A model generated the notes under the pieces. It had not been told where the DNA came from. It searched no databases and worked only from the letters and a program-made list of their open reading frames with translations. A stretch of 64,000 nt of DNA from NCBI GenBank assembly GCA_026120035.1, contig JALRME010000066.1:31464-95463 (forward strand), read 5' to 3'. The stretch comes from Coleophoma eucalyptorum (lineage: Eukaryota; Ascomycota; Leotiomycetes; Helotiales; Dermateaceae). Shown here piece by piece: positions 1 to 10,478 of this stretch. Within the stretch, counting starts at the first letter, position 1, and every line of letters begins with the position of its first letter. A program made the translations under genes and the position numbers.

Positions 1-124
1 AATGCAAGCATCAGGCAGTGTCAATAATACAGTTGATGTCATGAAAACGGACAGCCTCAGCTTGCGAGCCAGAGTATGCAGTACCATTGCTCCCAGAGAC
101 TGGCTGATTGGTGACTCCGCATAG

Positions 125-1141
125 TTGAGAGGTATCCTCGTGGGTACCCGCGGTTGGCAGCATTTCAAAGCAGTGATCCGTCCTTCACAATTTTTCGTCG
201 TTTTGAACGACTCTATACGCGGACCCTACTCTTAGCACAGGACGAGCTATGTAGTCTTGAGCAGAAACTTGACGAGCTCGACTTTGCCGAGAGTACCCAA
301 TTGTACCTAAGCTCGAGAACATATGACGGGAATGAGAGCAGAAAACAAACCCTGGCAGATATCTGCGTCAAACTTCGGCAATATGGTTTGATACCGTTCT
401 TCTTCTTAGTTCCTGACTTGAAAAGTTTGGTTTGCTGAGCCTGTGATCGCAGATGAAGATATCCATCGATTCTTTCGTCAGGCTGCATATGCTGTCCCAA
501 GTCTATGTCAGATTCACAGTGTAACCGGATGGATGGAATTTGTAAAGCCCCTGATAGAACAAGAGACGCGCTTTTTGAGCTCCCAAGATTTCGTTGGGCC
601 AGTTCTTGATGTCGAAGCAGGCCATATGGAGGAAGCCCTGGAAAAGCTTGTACGTAAACTTGGACTCGGTGATAGCGTATAGTGCCCAGAAATGCGGCAC
701 GCCTATAAATACTAACTCTTAACAGTTTTTGAAAACTGACTTAAACCAACACCAAATATATAGAGGCTCGTATTCAAGTATTGATGTTGTGACATAGCGA
801 GAACGTCAGCAATCTTCTGATCCAGATCTTCACTACTTTTCAGCAAAACGTCGACAATTAGTGGTTCGACTCCTCATTGCCATGTTTTCATCAAGCCTTA
901 TGCTGCTCCCGACTGTCTTACTGTTTATTGTCCCAGTCCAAAGGGTTCGACTCGCACTCATAGCGGTTTTTACGCTGTTATTCGGATTCGTGGTAGCAGT
1001 GCTCACGAATGCGAAAAGGCACGAAATATTTGCCGCCACTGCAGCGTAATAAACGATTCCTCGCTCCAGTTCCTGGGAGCTGTGCTGACTTTGCCTAGAT
1101 TTTCGGCTGTATTAGTCGTCTTTGTGAGCAGCATACTATGA
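125..1141 (+). CDS. DUF6594 domain membrane protein, 5' end unresolved
   Basis: The translation matches the fungal DUF6594 family, which has an N-terminal helical part, a coiled middle and a C-terminal pair of membrane helices; its function is unknown. Visible landmarks are YPRGYPRLAAF, then FRRFERL with a helix rich in Glu and Leu, and SDPDLHYFSAKRR just before two hydrophobic segments separated by NAKRHEIFAA. Splicing inferred: exon to 385, intron 386-452, exon 453-649, intron 650-797 (or 650-725), exon 798-1045, intron 1046-1098, and a last exon ending in SAVLVVFVSSIL and the stop at 1139-1141. If the shorter second intron (acceptor at 725, good branch point) is used, an in-frame TAG at 795-797 breaks the gene; the longer one skips it. 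No ATG lies in frame before the conserved start, so a first exon ending before about 124 is likely. It could be an intact gene or a mildly decayed copy. Confidence 0.6.
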
Positions 1142-2211
1142 TATTGTTTGGTTGGGGAATTCATTCTAGCAGGCTCCGAGATTTCATTCTGTTTCTGATG
1201 GATCTTATTAAATCATCATGGTCCTATGAAAATTATCTGTTGTGTAATTGCTGAGGTAATTAGTATCAAGGTATACATAAACGTATTGACTTCTAAGCCA
1301 ACTTATGAGAGTCGTCCAAACTTGCTGCCATTTTAAATAAAACAAAACTCAAGAATTTATATTTAGCTGGAGTAACGTAGAATTTCATACTGGGCAAAGC
1401 GGGGAGGTGGGGGGAGGAGGGAGGGAGGAGAGAAAGCAATGCTATTGAGTATATCTTTTGTGATTATAGCAAGGGTTTGAATGGATTGGACTAGACAAAA
1501 ATTGAGTTTGGGGGGGGGGGAGCGGCTTATATGGCATGGCGGCGGCCTACGGCAGTTCTACCGAAATATGGGCTTGCAGAACTTGAAAGAAGCGAGAATA
1601 ATAAGGAATATTGAGCGGTCGCATTAGGGCAGGCTTACTTATATTCAGTGCCTTGTAAATTATCTCATGGTTCATGCATGCCTGTCAACTAGCTGATGTT
1701 AATTCAGACAGGAGCACCGCTGTCGCATGAGTCGTGGCAGTGAGTCCGAGCCCAGCTGCGAAATCGCTGTCCAGGAGAAACTAGCCGCGATGCCAAGGGG
1801 ATTTGCAGGCGCCGTCTCGAGACCATGGGAGAGCCATTGGGATGCCGCTACACTTCTTAGCTGCAAGTTCCTGCACTATTTAGTACTAATGCAGGTGCTA
1901 CCTTCATGCCTCCAGGCTCTTACCCTCACCATCATTTAAGTATACCCACTTTCTATACTCAATTTTGACATTCATCGTTTATAAGTGTCTAGTCCCATTT
2001 GATTTTTAGAGAGCTAGGGCAGAAGCCGAATTGCTTCACCCACATTACTCAACGTGTATGCGATTTAGTTCGCGCTATACACGGGTGGGCGTACCTGTAC
2101 CTGAGCTAAAATGCCCTTAGTACTGTATAGGGGTTCGTCTGAAATATAAGATGATGGCTATAAACTGTTCAACGCAGCACATACCAACTCAGCTGTAGCG
2201 CACAGTTTGCT
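1142..2211. other. Intergenic stretch without a recognised gene
   Basis: I find no coding region with family resemblance or a consistent splice pattern. The stretch holds purine-rich G tracts (annotated separately) and otherwise AT-rich sequence. A 70-codon open frame at 1727-1939 has no recognisable features and is left out. Confidence 0.6.
1401..1436 (+). repeat. G-rich tract, potential G-quadruplex
   Basis: The plus strand has at least four runs of three or more G separated by one to four bases, the pattern expected of an intramolecular G-quadruplex. A second uninterrupted run of 12 G follows at about 1509-1520. Neither is inside a gene. Confidence 0.6.
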
Positions 2212-4034
2212 ATGAAATCGCTTTTTTTCGTGCTGGTTGCCTTGGTTGCAGGATTTGTGGCCGGGCAGTCTACAGTGGAACTGTTAGAAGGACTACCCGC
2301 ATGCGCTGTGAGTCTCTTAGCTGAAAGAAGTGACAAAATGCGAGTTTTGGAGCTGACCAAACTATTTCAGCAAGCATGTACGCTCGATATCATCGCCAGC
2401 TCGCATTGCAATATCAGTACGGTCCCTTCATTGGCCGCATGCTTGTGTCCGAACATCACCGCCCAACGCGCGATCTCCGCCTGCACGCAGAAGCACTGTA
2501 TATTCTCCCAGCAAATCGGTATGGATTGGTAGTATCCTCCACCATGGATATAGCAGCTGGACTGATCACCCCTCTTAGTTGTTGTCAAAAGTAGCAAGGT
2601 GCTATGTGCTGGCTACCCTGAACCTTCACGTTCCAAGGAGATGCAAACCGCGGCCATTGCTCTCCTTTCTGTCATGATACCCTTTATTATACTGAGATTA
2701 TGCTCCCGCTGGGTTATGGGAAGGGGATTATGGTGGGATGATTGGATCTTGGGCATTGCAAGTGTAGGCATACCGACCTCAGCATGTTTCCATGGCTCTA
2801 AAACACGTCTCTAATGTCTATAGGTCCTCGTTATTGCAGTATTTTGTATAGAAATCCCCAGTGAGTCTATGACTATGAGATCTCCGAACTGTGGTTTTAC
2901 TGATGTTGTGCAGTGGCCGCTCTAGGATTTGGGAAACATATATGGACGGTGGATGTAAAAAATGTGTCTTCCATACAATTGGTATGTTCTCTATATTCCT
3001 GGCAGCTGTATCGCTTTCAAGGCTTTCGAACATCAGAAACTAACCTGGCTGCAGTTATTTTATATCTCCCAAATCTGTTATGTGCTCGCTCTAGTACTCA
3101 CCAAGATTTCAATCCTCATACTCTATCTCCGCCTTTTCCCTCAGCGCCCGTTTCAAATCGCTGCGATAGCTGTGATCGTCTTGATCGCTCTTCATGGAGT
3201 GATATTCACGTTCATCGTTGCCTTTCAATGCGATCCTGTCTCTTCCATCTGGAATGGAAACATCGCCGGAAAATGCCTCAACAAGAATGCCATTGTCTTC
3301 GTTGGGGCAGGCTCGAGTATCTTCCAAGATTGCTTGGTTTTGGCACTACCCATCCCATACGTAAAGTCCCTACAGATGACAACTGGGAAACGTGTCAGCT
3401 TGGTTATCATGTTTAGTATTGGATCTTTGTAAGTTTGAAATACTACCCTTGCTATTATGAGAATTTCAATACCAACTAGTATTTAGTGCATGCGTCACTA
3501 GTATTGTGCGTTTGAAATACGTCGTTGCGTTTGGGGATTATACTGATGCAACTTGTAAGAGATACCCTTCAGGCTTATGCTTCATTGCAATCCTAACTTA
3601 TTTCAGGGGACAATGTAGACGTATTCCATTGGTCGTGCATAGAGATGGCTACATCTGTTATTTGCGTCTGCCTTCCAGCTATACGTATCCTTTTGAGTCG
3701 AGCTTTGCCGAGTATCTTCGGCCAGATGGGGAACCAGACAAATCAGACGAAAAATTCCTATCTAAGTCGTTCATATGACCGAAAAGGGATCCAACGCATA
3801 AAAGAAACTCCAGATGTTGATGCTTTATGCCTCGAAGAACAAAAAAATAGCCCGTGGCAGAGGCCATGGCAGCGGAGCGACGAATCCACGGAAACGGAAC
3901 TGACTGGTTGGAACTCGCAAAAGAGGGCCTCATTTCAAGAGGTGAAGGTATGGGGAGGGGAAAGAGGCCAGGGTACAAGGGCTTTGATTTCAAATATCGA
4001 GAAAACAACAACGACAAAGTTATCTTCTCTATGA
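2212..4034 (+). CDS. CFEM domain, Pth11-like G-protein-coupled receptor
   Basis: Predicted surface receptor of the Pth11-like class, used by filamentous ascomycetes to sense host or surface cues. Eight exons join in one frame to 467 aa: 2212-2307, 2371-2518, 2579-2763, 2824-2860, 2914-2981, 3055-3428, 3487-3554, 3607-4034. A signal peptide (about residues 1-18) is followed by a CFEM domain with the cysteine pattern LPACAQAC...SSHC...ACLC...SAC...KHC...LC. Next comes a seven-helix region of the fungal rhodopsin type with landmarks GRGLWWDDW, FGKHIW, LTKISILILYLRLFP, FQCDP and RLKYVVAFGDYTDATWDNVD. The cytoplasmic tail is Ser/Thr/Lys-rich. The start is the only ATG giving the secretion signal. 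All domains appear intact. Ligand and G-protein partner cannot be read from sequence. Only the last ~30 residues are uncertain, since another intron there is possible. Confidence 0.88.
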
Positions 4035-4205
4035 GAATAATAAAGTCAGTAAGTCTTGTGATTTAAATCCTTTGAATGAAATATATATTAGCATAGCACC
4101 AATGGAAAAGTTTAAGGTTGGTAAAATTAGAGCGCTGGTTCCTTTAGCAAACAACATAAAATAAAAGCAGAGGGAAATTAAAATATAGAGTCATTTTGCC
4201 GTAAT

Positions 4206-4300
4206 GCCATTTCAGGTCAATCACGAGACCTAGTCACATGTCACAACAACCTTATTGATGGAGGTATTTACCTCCATCCCTCACAATCTCTTGCAAACAT
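4206..4300 (+). repeat. Dispersed repeat, copy 1 (with hairpin)
   Basis: About 95 bp that align over their whole length with 58915-59019; the core around CACGAGACCTAGTCACATG is almost unchanged. Inside lies a near-perfect palindrome at 4258-4277 (arms ATGGAGGTA and TACCTCCAT). The other copy has a hairpin at the same place with different arms. It may be the end of a solo LTR or a small non-autonomous element. The rest of the 4035-4829 gap is AT-rich with no gene seen. Confidence 0.65.
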
Positions 4301-4829
4301 CGTCTATGAATTCTTTACAAAACATCTATTGAGATATCGTCGATCGTACGTTGCAATATACGTAAACCAACACATTTGGAAGCTTAGGGAAATTTATAAT
4401 AGAATGACGATAAACCCGACAAGAGCAGGATAATGCTGTTCAAGTGATTTGGCTACTTCGAGTTGGGGATTATTTCCATAGCACCTCAAATACTATTAAG
4501 AGCATATTTTCATTTGTAAACATAGTATCGTATATTAAACCCGTTAACGGTTCATAATTTTTGACTATATATTTAGAGTTTACCCCTCCTTCAGAGATGG
4601 CCGCTTTCAGAGAATGCGTTGATACCACAAAATTGGAACACGAACCTATTAATCAGCGTCATCAACCTCAAGTTTTGGTTACTTCAACCTCTTAGACCTT
4701 TCCGCAAGGCCACGAGAAACCCAGAAATTATATCCCCATCCTTGCTCACCATAGACTTCTGAAGGTAGCTACATTGTACACTGAAATGGATGATCATAGC
4801 TTGAAGGTATTTGACTAAAGAACATCAAA

Positions 4830-6218
4830 ATGGAGATGAAAAGGACGGAAAAACTGCTGGACGCTCCTGAAGATGGACGGAAAGATACACAACAGCTACA
4901 CCTAGACAACAAAACGATTTTGAAGAGACAAATGCTTAACGACAAGAAATACAAGGAGGAGATAATCTCACAATCCATGGAATTTCCCTTCCTTCGCCAT
5001 CGGTCTTTTAGCTCCCCATTGCCGGTCGTTCATCGAGAAGATTGGGGTACGGATGAGAAGGTTCAGTTAAGAGGAAACTCGATAGAGGGATTTCAAGTAC
5101 CAAGTTCAACGTTGCCAAGCGATATTCCTGATAAAGGGCAGAGCATGGCCATATTGTCGAGGGCAATATCCTGGCCGGACGAAAAATTGTCTAAGCAATA
5201 TCGTCGAAGTACTCAGTCCGTCAATCTTGATACTAAGGAATCTGCGGTACTTTTAGACGCCATAAACAACAGGATATCCTACCCAAAACCGACCATAGTC
5301 CTCGTATCAAACTCCTTCTCTAGTCGGGTTATGTATGAAGATTTCTTAACCAAGCTTTCCTCGTACGATTATGAGGTTATTTTTGCGCCACTCAAATCGG
5401 CCATATCTCTGGACATTCCCCCAGAACAGCGTCCTCCGCCCGCAACAATGGAAGATGATGCTTTGAGTATTACTCGAATACTTAGGAAGTTGGCAGATGA
5501 AGGAAAAAATATTCTCCTCGCAGCTCATGCTTATGGCAGCATTCCTGCTACAGAAAGTTGCAGAGGCCTGTCCAAGTTTAGAAGGGCATTGCAGGGCAAG
5601 ACCGGTGGGGTTGTAGGTTTACTTTACCTGACGGGCTTCATCCCTACCTTGGGACAGTCCATGGCAGATATTGTGGCATTCATTAAAAGGGGGCAGCCTA
5701 CTAATACTCTTACTATAGAAGTAAGTTTCGCCCTCATTCTTCCTCTTTCTAGGAAGAAATAATATGTTGCAGTTGAAACAAATAAAGACTTACTCCTGTT
5801 CGACATATAGAAAGGTGGTTATGTTCGTTTAACACCAGATATCAGCGCGCCGATCATCTTCTCAGACCAATCAACCGAGCAAGCGCTCCAATTGCTGACC
5901 AAGTTGGGTCTACAATCACTGAACAGTTTTGTAGGCGACGCCACGTTTGAAGCATGGCGGTATTTGCCTGTTAACTACATTTATTGCAAAGGCGACCGAT
6001 TTAATCCCTTCTCCTGGCAGCAATCAACGGTTGAGACGGTTGAACGCGAAAGTGGAAGGAAGGTAAAGCAGTATGAATGTGACCTTGGGCATTTTGCCCC
6101 TATCACAGATTGTGATCTGATTGCGGGCATGTTCAAGGAAGTTGCTGATCAAATCTGGGTTGGAGGAGGACAGATGGGAGAGATGGATGTCGAAGCTGGC
6201 AGTATATGCTCTATTTAA
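4830..6218 (+). CDS. Alpha/beta-hydrolase-like protein lacking the nucleophile serine
   Basis: Two exons (4830-5720 and 5811-6218, phase 0) encode 433 aa. Residues 1-150 are charged and match nothing I know. From about residue 150 the protein follows the fungal AB-hydrolase family related to methyl-esterase-like enzymes: KPTIVLVSNSF (first strand), PPPATMEDDALSI, then DEGKNILLAAHAYGSIP, GGVVGLLYLTGF, a lid, and a terminal DLGHFAP with the expected histidine. In active relatives the nucleophile elbow reads HSYGG; here it is HAYGS, so Ser is Ala234. The oxyanion region also deviates (VSNSF instead of VPGAW). Seen: intact frame and splice sites. Inferred: a catalytically dead, perhaps ligand-binding or regulatory, member. 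No partner gene is adjacent. A sequencing error is unlikely, because Ser to Ala here needs a specific base change with the frame kept. Confidence 0.75.
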
Positions 6219-6925
6219 GATATTTCCAAGTACATCAGACCTCATGATATTTTCGACTCAACATATGAGTTACCAATAGATTATTATGAAGTCTAAGATC
6301 ATACTTTCATGTAAGCCTACAGATATTCTGAAACCTTAGATTAGCCGAGTAAGGACTGTCATATAAGGAGACTAACCCGAGAACTTATAGATGTGTATAT
6401 TGCCCTTTCAACCTCAATTAAGACTCTTTACTCGGATAGAGTGACGCAGGCTGCGCCTACGACCTATGAAAAGGGCACGTGTTTCAGGGGTGAAATATAA
6501 ACCCGGTTCAATCGACTGCCTTATACATGCTGCAACGACACCATATCACCAGTGGCACAGGATAATAACAGCTTCATTAGGAATCGGTTGTGACACATGA
6601 GGCGACTGCTGAATTAGTCTGGATTCTGGCATTGTAAACCAGTAACGCGTCGCGAATGCCCCTTGTGTGTATCGCCCCAGCCATTTCAGGATCGCACCGC
6701 CACTTATACATAATAGTGAGACATGCATCTTGGAACGTCAAAGGGGCAAAACTACATGTCGAACCCGCATTAAAAGCAGCTCAATATCATCACACACCGC
6801 ATCAAGAAGGCTGTTCATCTCATCCCATCATCTCGTGGCCCCGAAAACCTTCTTTGCGGCAATTGCGTAGGGCTGATGCCCCTCTTGGTCCCTTTAGGTC
6901 CGCACCTATCCTTACATCCCTAGCT
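6219..6925. other. Intergenic, upstream of the PLD-like gene
   Basis: No gene recognised. The frame of the downstream gene stays open back to an ATG at 6656, but those 90 codons look non-conserved and basic or low-complexity, so this stretch is taken as 5' leader and promoter. Confidence 0.5.
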
Positions 6926-8833
6926 ATGGCAAGCACTAGAAAAAGGACAATGAGGAAAATGCCTGCAAAGAAAGCCTCTACAAAAAGAGCGGCAGCAGGA
7001 AAGCACCTTTCGCCGCGTGTTTCCAAGCGCGGTGCAGCTGCAAAAAAGCGTGCGGCTAAGACACGAACAACAACATCGTCTGCGTCACGGCTCACAGCTG
7101 CCAGTAATACCTCCTCACCTGAATTCATTGTACAAGGGAGCAATGAAAAGGCCCTATTCACTCTGACCGCCTACCGCGGAGAAGGTATGTGCCTTCTCGC
7201 CATGAATTGGAAAAAAGCCACCCCTCCCAACAGCTTCGTCGGATTTGCTATCGAGTACCAGGAGCCAGGGGGTACTCAATTCTATGCCATACCTAATCGA
7301 ATCTCCTTTCCGGCGTCAACTGGCCATCAAGGGCCCAATGCCCTCTCTAGTCGCCTGTCACCTTTCCAGGAGTTTCGCTGGGTCCATTTCCCCTATCAGG
7401 CTGCCCAACCTGGCACTTTCACTTATCGTGTTACTCCCGTTTTCATGGACAACAAGAACGTCCTTAGCTATGGCGACTTCCAGCAAGTTGCGATCGAAAT
7501 CATAGCCGAGACTTATCCCGGCGAGATGAACATCTGCTTCACACGTGGATTCATTTCCTCACAAGCCTTCGTAGATAAGTTTGGGACTAATGGTGGTGTT
7601 GGTACCATCCTGCCGACGAGCGCGAATGCCGGTATTGACTTCAAAAGCACTGATCCCAAGGAAGAGGCGGCACTCTCCTGGATGGGCTTTGAAGCTCGCA
7701 GCGTCATTCTTGGTGTTCTTGATGAAGCCATTGCTGACGCCGCTGCACGAGTCTGTGTTGCTGCCTATGACTTCAACGATCCAGAGATTATTTCGCGCCT
7801 CCAGCAACTCAAAGACCGACTCAAGATCATTATAGACGACTCTGGATCACACAAGCCACCTACTTCAGCCGAATCCAAGGCGGCAGCTATGCTATCGGAA
7901 TCTGCTGGTATTGACAATGTCCAACGGCAACATATGGGTGACCTACAGCACAATAAATGCTTAATCGTGGATGGTGATCAGGCCAAGTTTGTGATAGGAG
8001 GCTCGACTAATTTCTCCTGGAGAGGCTTGTATGTCCAGAATAACAATGCAGTTGTTCTTCAGGGCAGTACGGCAGTGAAGATCTTCACCGAAGCTTTCGA
8101 CAATATTTGGGCGAATCCTAATAACTCTTCTGGTTTCCACAGTACAGACTCAGCTAGTTGGAATGACCTTGGATTCAGTGATATCGACGCCCAAGTCACA
8201 TTTTCACCTCATAGTCACAGCAGTGCAGTATTGAAAGGTATTGCAGACGACATCGACAGCACCGAATCGAGCTTATTCTATTCCCTCGCTTTCCTCTATG
8301 AGACTAAGGGCGTGATCCAGAATGCAATCAAGGACGTAACTGCGAAGGATGGCATGTTTGTCTACGGCCTGTCTGACAAATCTGTTGGCGGCTTGGATCT
8401 CCAGCTACCCAATGGAAACCCCCCAATCGCCTTTCCTAGCAATCTGCTCCGCAACGTGCCAGCACCCTTTGACGTAGAAGCCACCGGAGGCAGCGGTACA
8501 AGGCTGCATCACAAGTTTGTCGTCATCGACTTCAATAAGCCTACTGCACGCGTGTACACGGGGTCGTACAACTTCTCGACTGCTGCTGACACCAAGAATG
8601 CCGAGAACCTGTTTCTTATAAAGGACCAGCGTGTGGCCACTAGCTATATGATCGAGGCCCTGGTCATGTTCGATCATTACCACTTTCGGGATACGGAGGC
8701 CAAATATAAGGATGGTAATCAGGCGATTGAACTCCAACTCCCACCTGCTGAGGATTCGAGCGACAAACCTTGGTGGGATAAGTACTGGAATAATGCTCAG
8801 AAGCAACATGACCGGGAACTTTTCGGAATCTGA
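6926..8833 (+). CDS. Phospholipase D-like protein with two HKD motifs and Lys-rich N-terminus
   Basis: A single exon of 635 aa. Two HxKx4D catalytic motifs are complete: HNKCLIVD at about residue 342 and HHKFVVID at about 528, each followed by the Ser/Asn-containing GSTNFS and GSYNFS signatures of the phospholipase D superfamily. The protein should therefore cleave phosphodiesters; relatives act on phospholipids or nucleic acids, and substrate cannot be decided here. Residues 1-60 are very basic with repeated KK, KR and RK clusters resembling a nuclear localisation or DNA-binding tail, with no secretion signal. Between the tail and the first HKD lies a beta-rich domain (FTLTAYRGEG...MNWK) typical of this fungal/bacterial subgroup. 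The start at 6926 was chosen because it begins with a normal leader (MASTRKR); an in-frame ATG at 6656 would add 90 unlikely residues. Base composition is higher in GC than its surroundings, as for an expressed gene. Confidence 0.85.
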   Translation: MASTRKRTMRKMPAKKASTKRAAAGKHLSPRVSKRGAAAKKRAAKTRTTTSSASRLTAASNTSSPEFIVQGSNEKALFTLTAYRGEGMCLLAMNWKKATPPNSFVGFAIEYQEPGGTQFYAIPNRISFPASTGHQGPNALSSRLSPFQEFRWVHFPYQAAQPGTFTYRVTPVFMDNKNVLSYGDFQQVAIEIIAETYPGEMNICFTRGFISSQAFVDKFGTNGGVGTILPTSANAGIDFKSTDPKEEAALSWMGFEARSVILGVLDEAIADAAARVCVAAYDFNDPEIISRLQQLKDRLKIIIDDSGSHKPPTSAESKAAAMLSESAGIDNVQRQHMGDLQHNKCLIVDGDQAKFVIGGSTNFSWRGLYVQNNNAVVLQGSTAVKIFTEAFDNIWANPNNSSGFHSTDSASWNDLGFSDIDAQVTFSPHSHSSAVLKGIADDIDSTESSLFYSLAFLYETKGVIQNAIKDVTAKDGMFVYGLSDKSVGGLDLQLPNGNPPIAFPSNLLRNVPAPFDVEATGGSGTRLHHKFVVIDFNKPTARVYTGSYNFSTAADTKNAENLFLIKDQRVATSYMIEALVMFDHYHFRDTEAKYKDGNQAIELQLPPAEDSSDKPWWDKYWNNAQKQHDRELFGI

Positions 8834-10478
8834 AGAGAGGCTTTCTTTGCTGCCTTGTGTGAATTTGAATATAGTGGAAAGCACACAGTACTCGAACGAA
8901 ACGATGGGCAAACTTTAAATTCGGCTATGATCCTAATCCCCTCTTACATGACTTATATAACAACGGCAAAGGAGAGCGATATTGATTACAGATTTCTCGT
9001 CTAAAAACTTACAAATTAAAGGCCGATTATTTTCCCTAATCTCCCTCGGCCAACTAAGAGCTCGTGCTAGATCCAGAAATTGTGAGACCACTTATTGTGA
9101 TTAATGCTTGAATTTCAGACTTGGAGATCCTCGCTGTAGTTTGGTTTGCTAGACTCATCGATTTTGGCTCGTCTCGACATGTTGGCATTATTATCCACCT
9201 CGTTCAGAAGACGCTTTGAGTGTCTTGTATTATTTCATATCTAATACTGGGGTTTGGAATACATTAAACCAAAATCGACAGCTTTGTGCAAATTCTCTAG
9301 TCACGCTTCTCACCAAGTGGATGATTTGCACGGCGGGTGGTTCACATGAATAAGGTCTCTTGTCAAAAGCGACTTTTAAATACTTGAAGCCTAAGGCAAC
9401 AACAGTCTTCGGCAATGACTAGGGCGTAGCCACAATTAACTCTTAACAGCTTTAACCTTACATTGGTTTAGGTTGTCGTCTGTTATTTCAATCTTACTTT
9501 CGATGAAACAAGATACATCCGCTTGAAAAGAGGCATCCTGTGGCGGAAACTCTGTCAGAATTACGGAGGCTTTGGGGCTGAGAGGACAAGTTTTCTTGGC
9601 GTTGAACAGGTTGCGACCATAATCTGGAACGAGGTTCATCTTTTCTACATATAGCGCTTGACAAGAAGTTGACCAAGATAAAACATCGAGCTGATGGGTG
9701 AAATTAAGGCTGATTACTTTTAATCTAACTTCTACCCCTGTGATCTTCCATTACCGAGGCTTTTCAAATAGACGTATGCTGGTGTATTGCATTCAATCCA
9801 CGATTGGTCTTTGAGTATATCCAGGCGGGGCATCTTCTACTGCCACCTCGTGAATGATTATGGTACTCAGAGGCAGTAGCAGGGGCGACCCCGCATTTTT
9901 AAAGCATTCACATACTCTGCCTTTTCCTTGGTGTGGGGCTTTGTCTTGGCTTCTGGATCTTCGTGACTTGGCGGGCTTGAAAGTAGCTCTGTCCGAGTTC
10001 CGAGGCTTTTGGAATTTTAGAAAGGTTAACCAATCGCAACGCTTCATAATTTAGGACCAGTAATCATCAAGGAGCGGTTATATTGGGTCAAATCAGTGAA
10101 CTTCAGAGTCCCAGAACCTTGAATGAATTAGCTTGGCTATATTATCTTCTGACCTACTTGCGAGGTTTGGTCTTCTTGGACATACAACAAGACGTAGTAT
10201 TTCGTCAAGCTGTAGTACTGCCCAGGAAGAATAACAGCCCAAAAAATGCAATTAGGCTTGGACTTTTGAAATGACCAAGGTTTACAGCATAGATGAACAA
10301 GAGGAGCATGTGCAAGTGTAGGATTTCCTTCAGAGCAGCGTCAAGCATCTAGGTATATAAAGAGCAAAGAAGCTAGTCTTGAAAAGCGCTCTGAATCAGC
10401 TCCATCACCTTCTTTGATATTCCCATTGTTTGTTAGCTTCATTGAACCTGATATTCTGTTCTACCCTCATTCAACATC
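8834..10478. other. Intergenic; possible small unrecognised minus-strand gene
   Basis: On the minus strand, open frames at 9793-10047, 9436-9639 and 9230-9415 lie in tandem and look moderately protein-like, but I recognise no family and cannot join them by convincing splice sites. They could be exons of a hypothetical gene or a relic. The last 150 bp are the promoter of the first cutinase. Confidence 0.3.
10354..10361 (+). promoter_or_regulatory. TATA box of cutinase 1
   Basis: TATATAAA lies 118 bp upstream of the cutinase ATG, a plausible distance given a fungal 5' leader of several tens of bases. Confidence 0.5.

Noticed and set aside
1727..1939. 70-codon frame as a small gene
   Set aside because: No signal peptide, motif or splice pattern; expected by chance in this length.
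6656..6925. N-terminal extension of the PLD-like protein by 90 codons
   Set aside because: No conservation-like features; the ATG at 6926 begins a plausible basic leader.
9230..10047. Multi-exon hypothetical gene on the minus strand
   Set aside because: Pieces look mildly protein-like, but no consistent splice joins or family could be found, so it is only mentioned in the intergenic entry.
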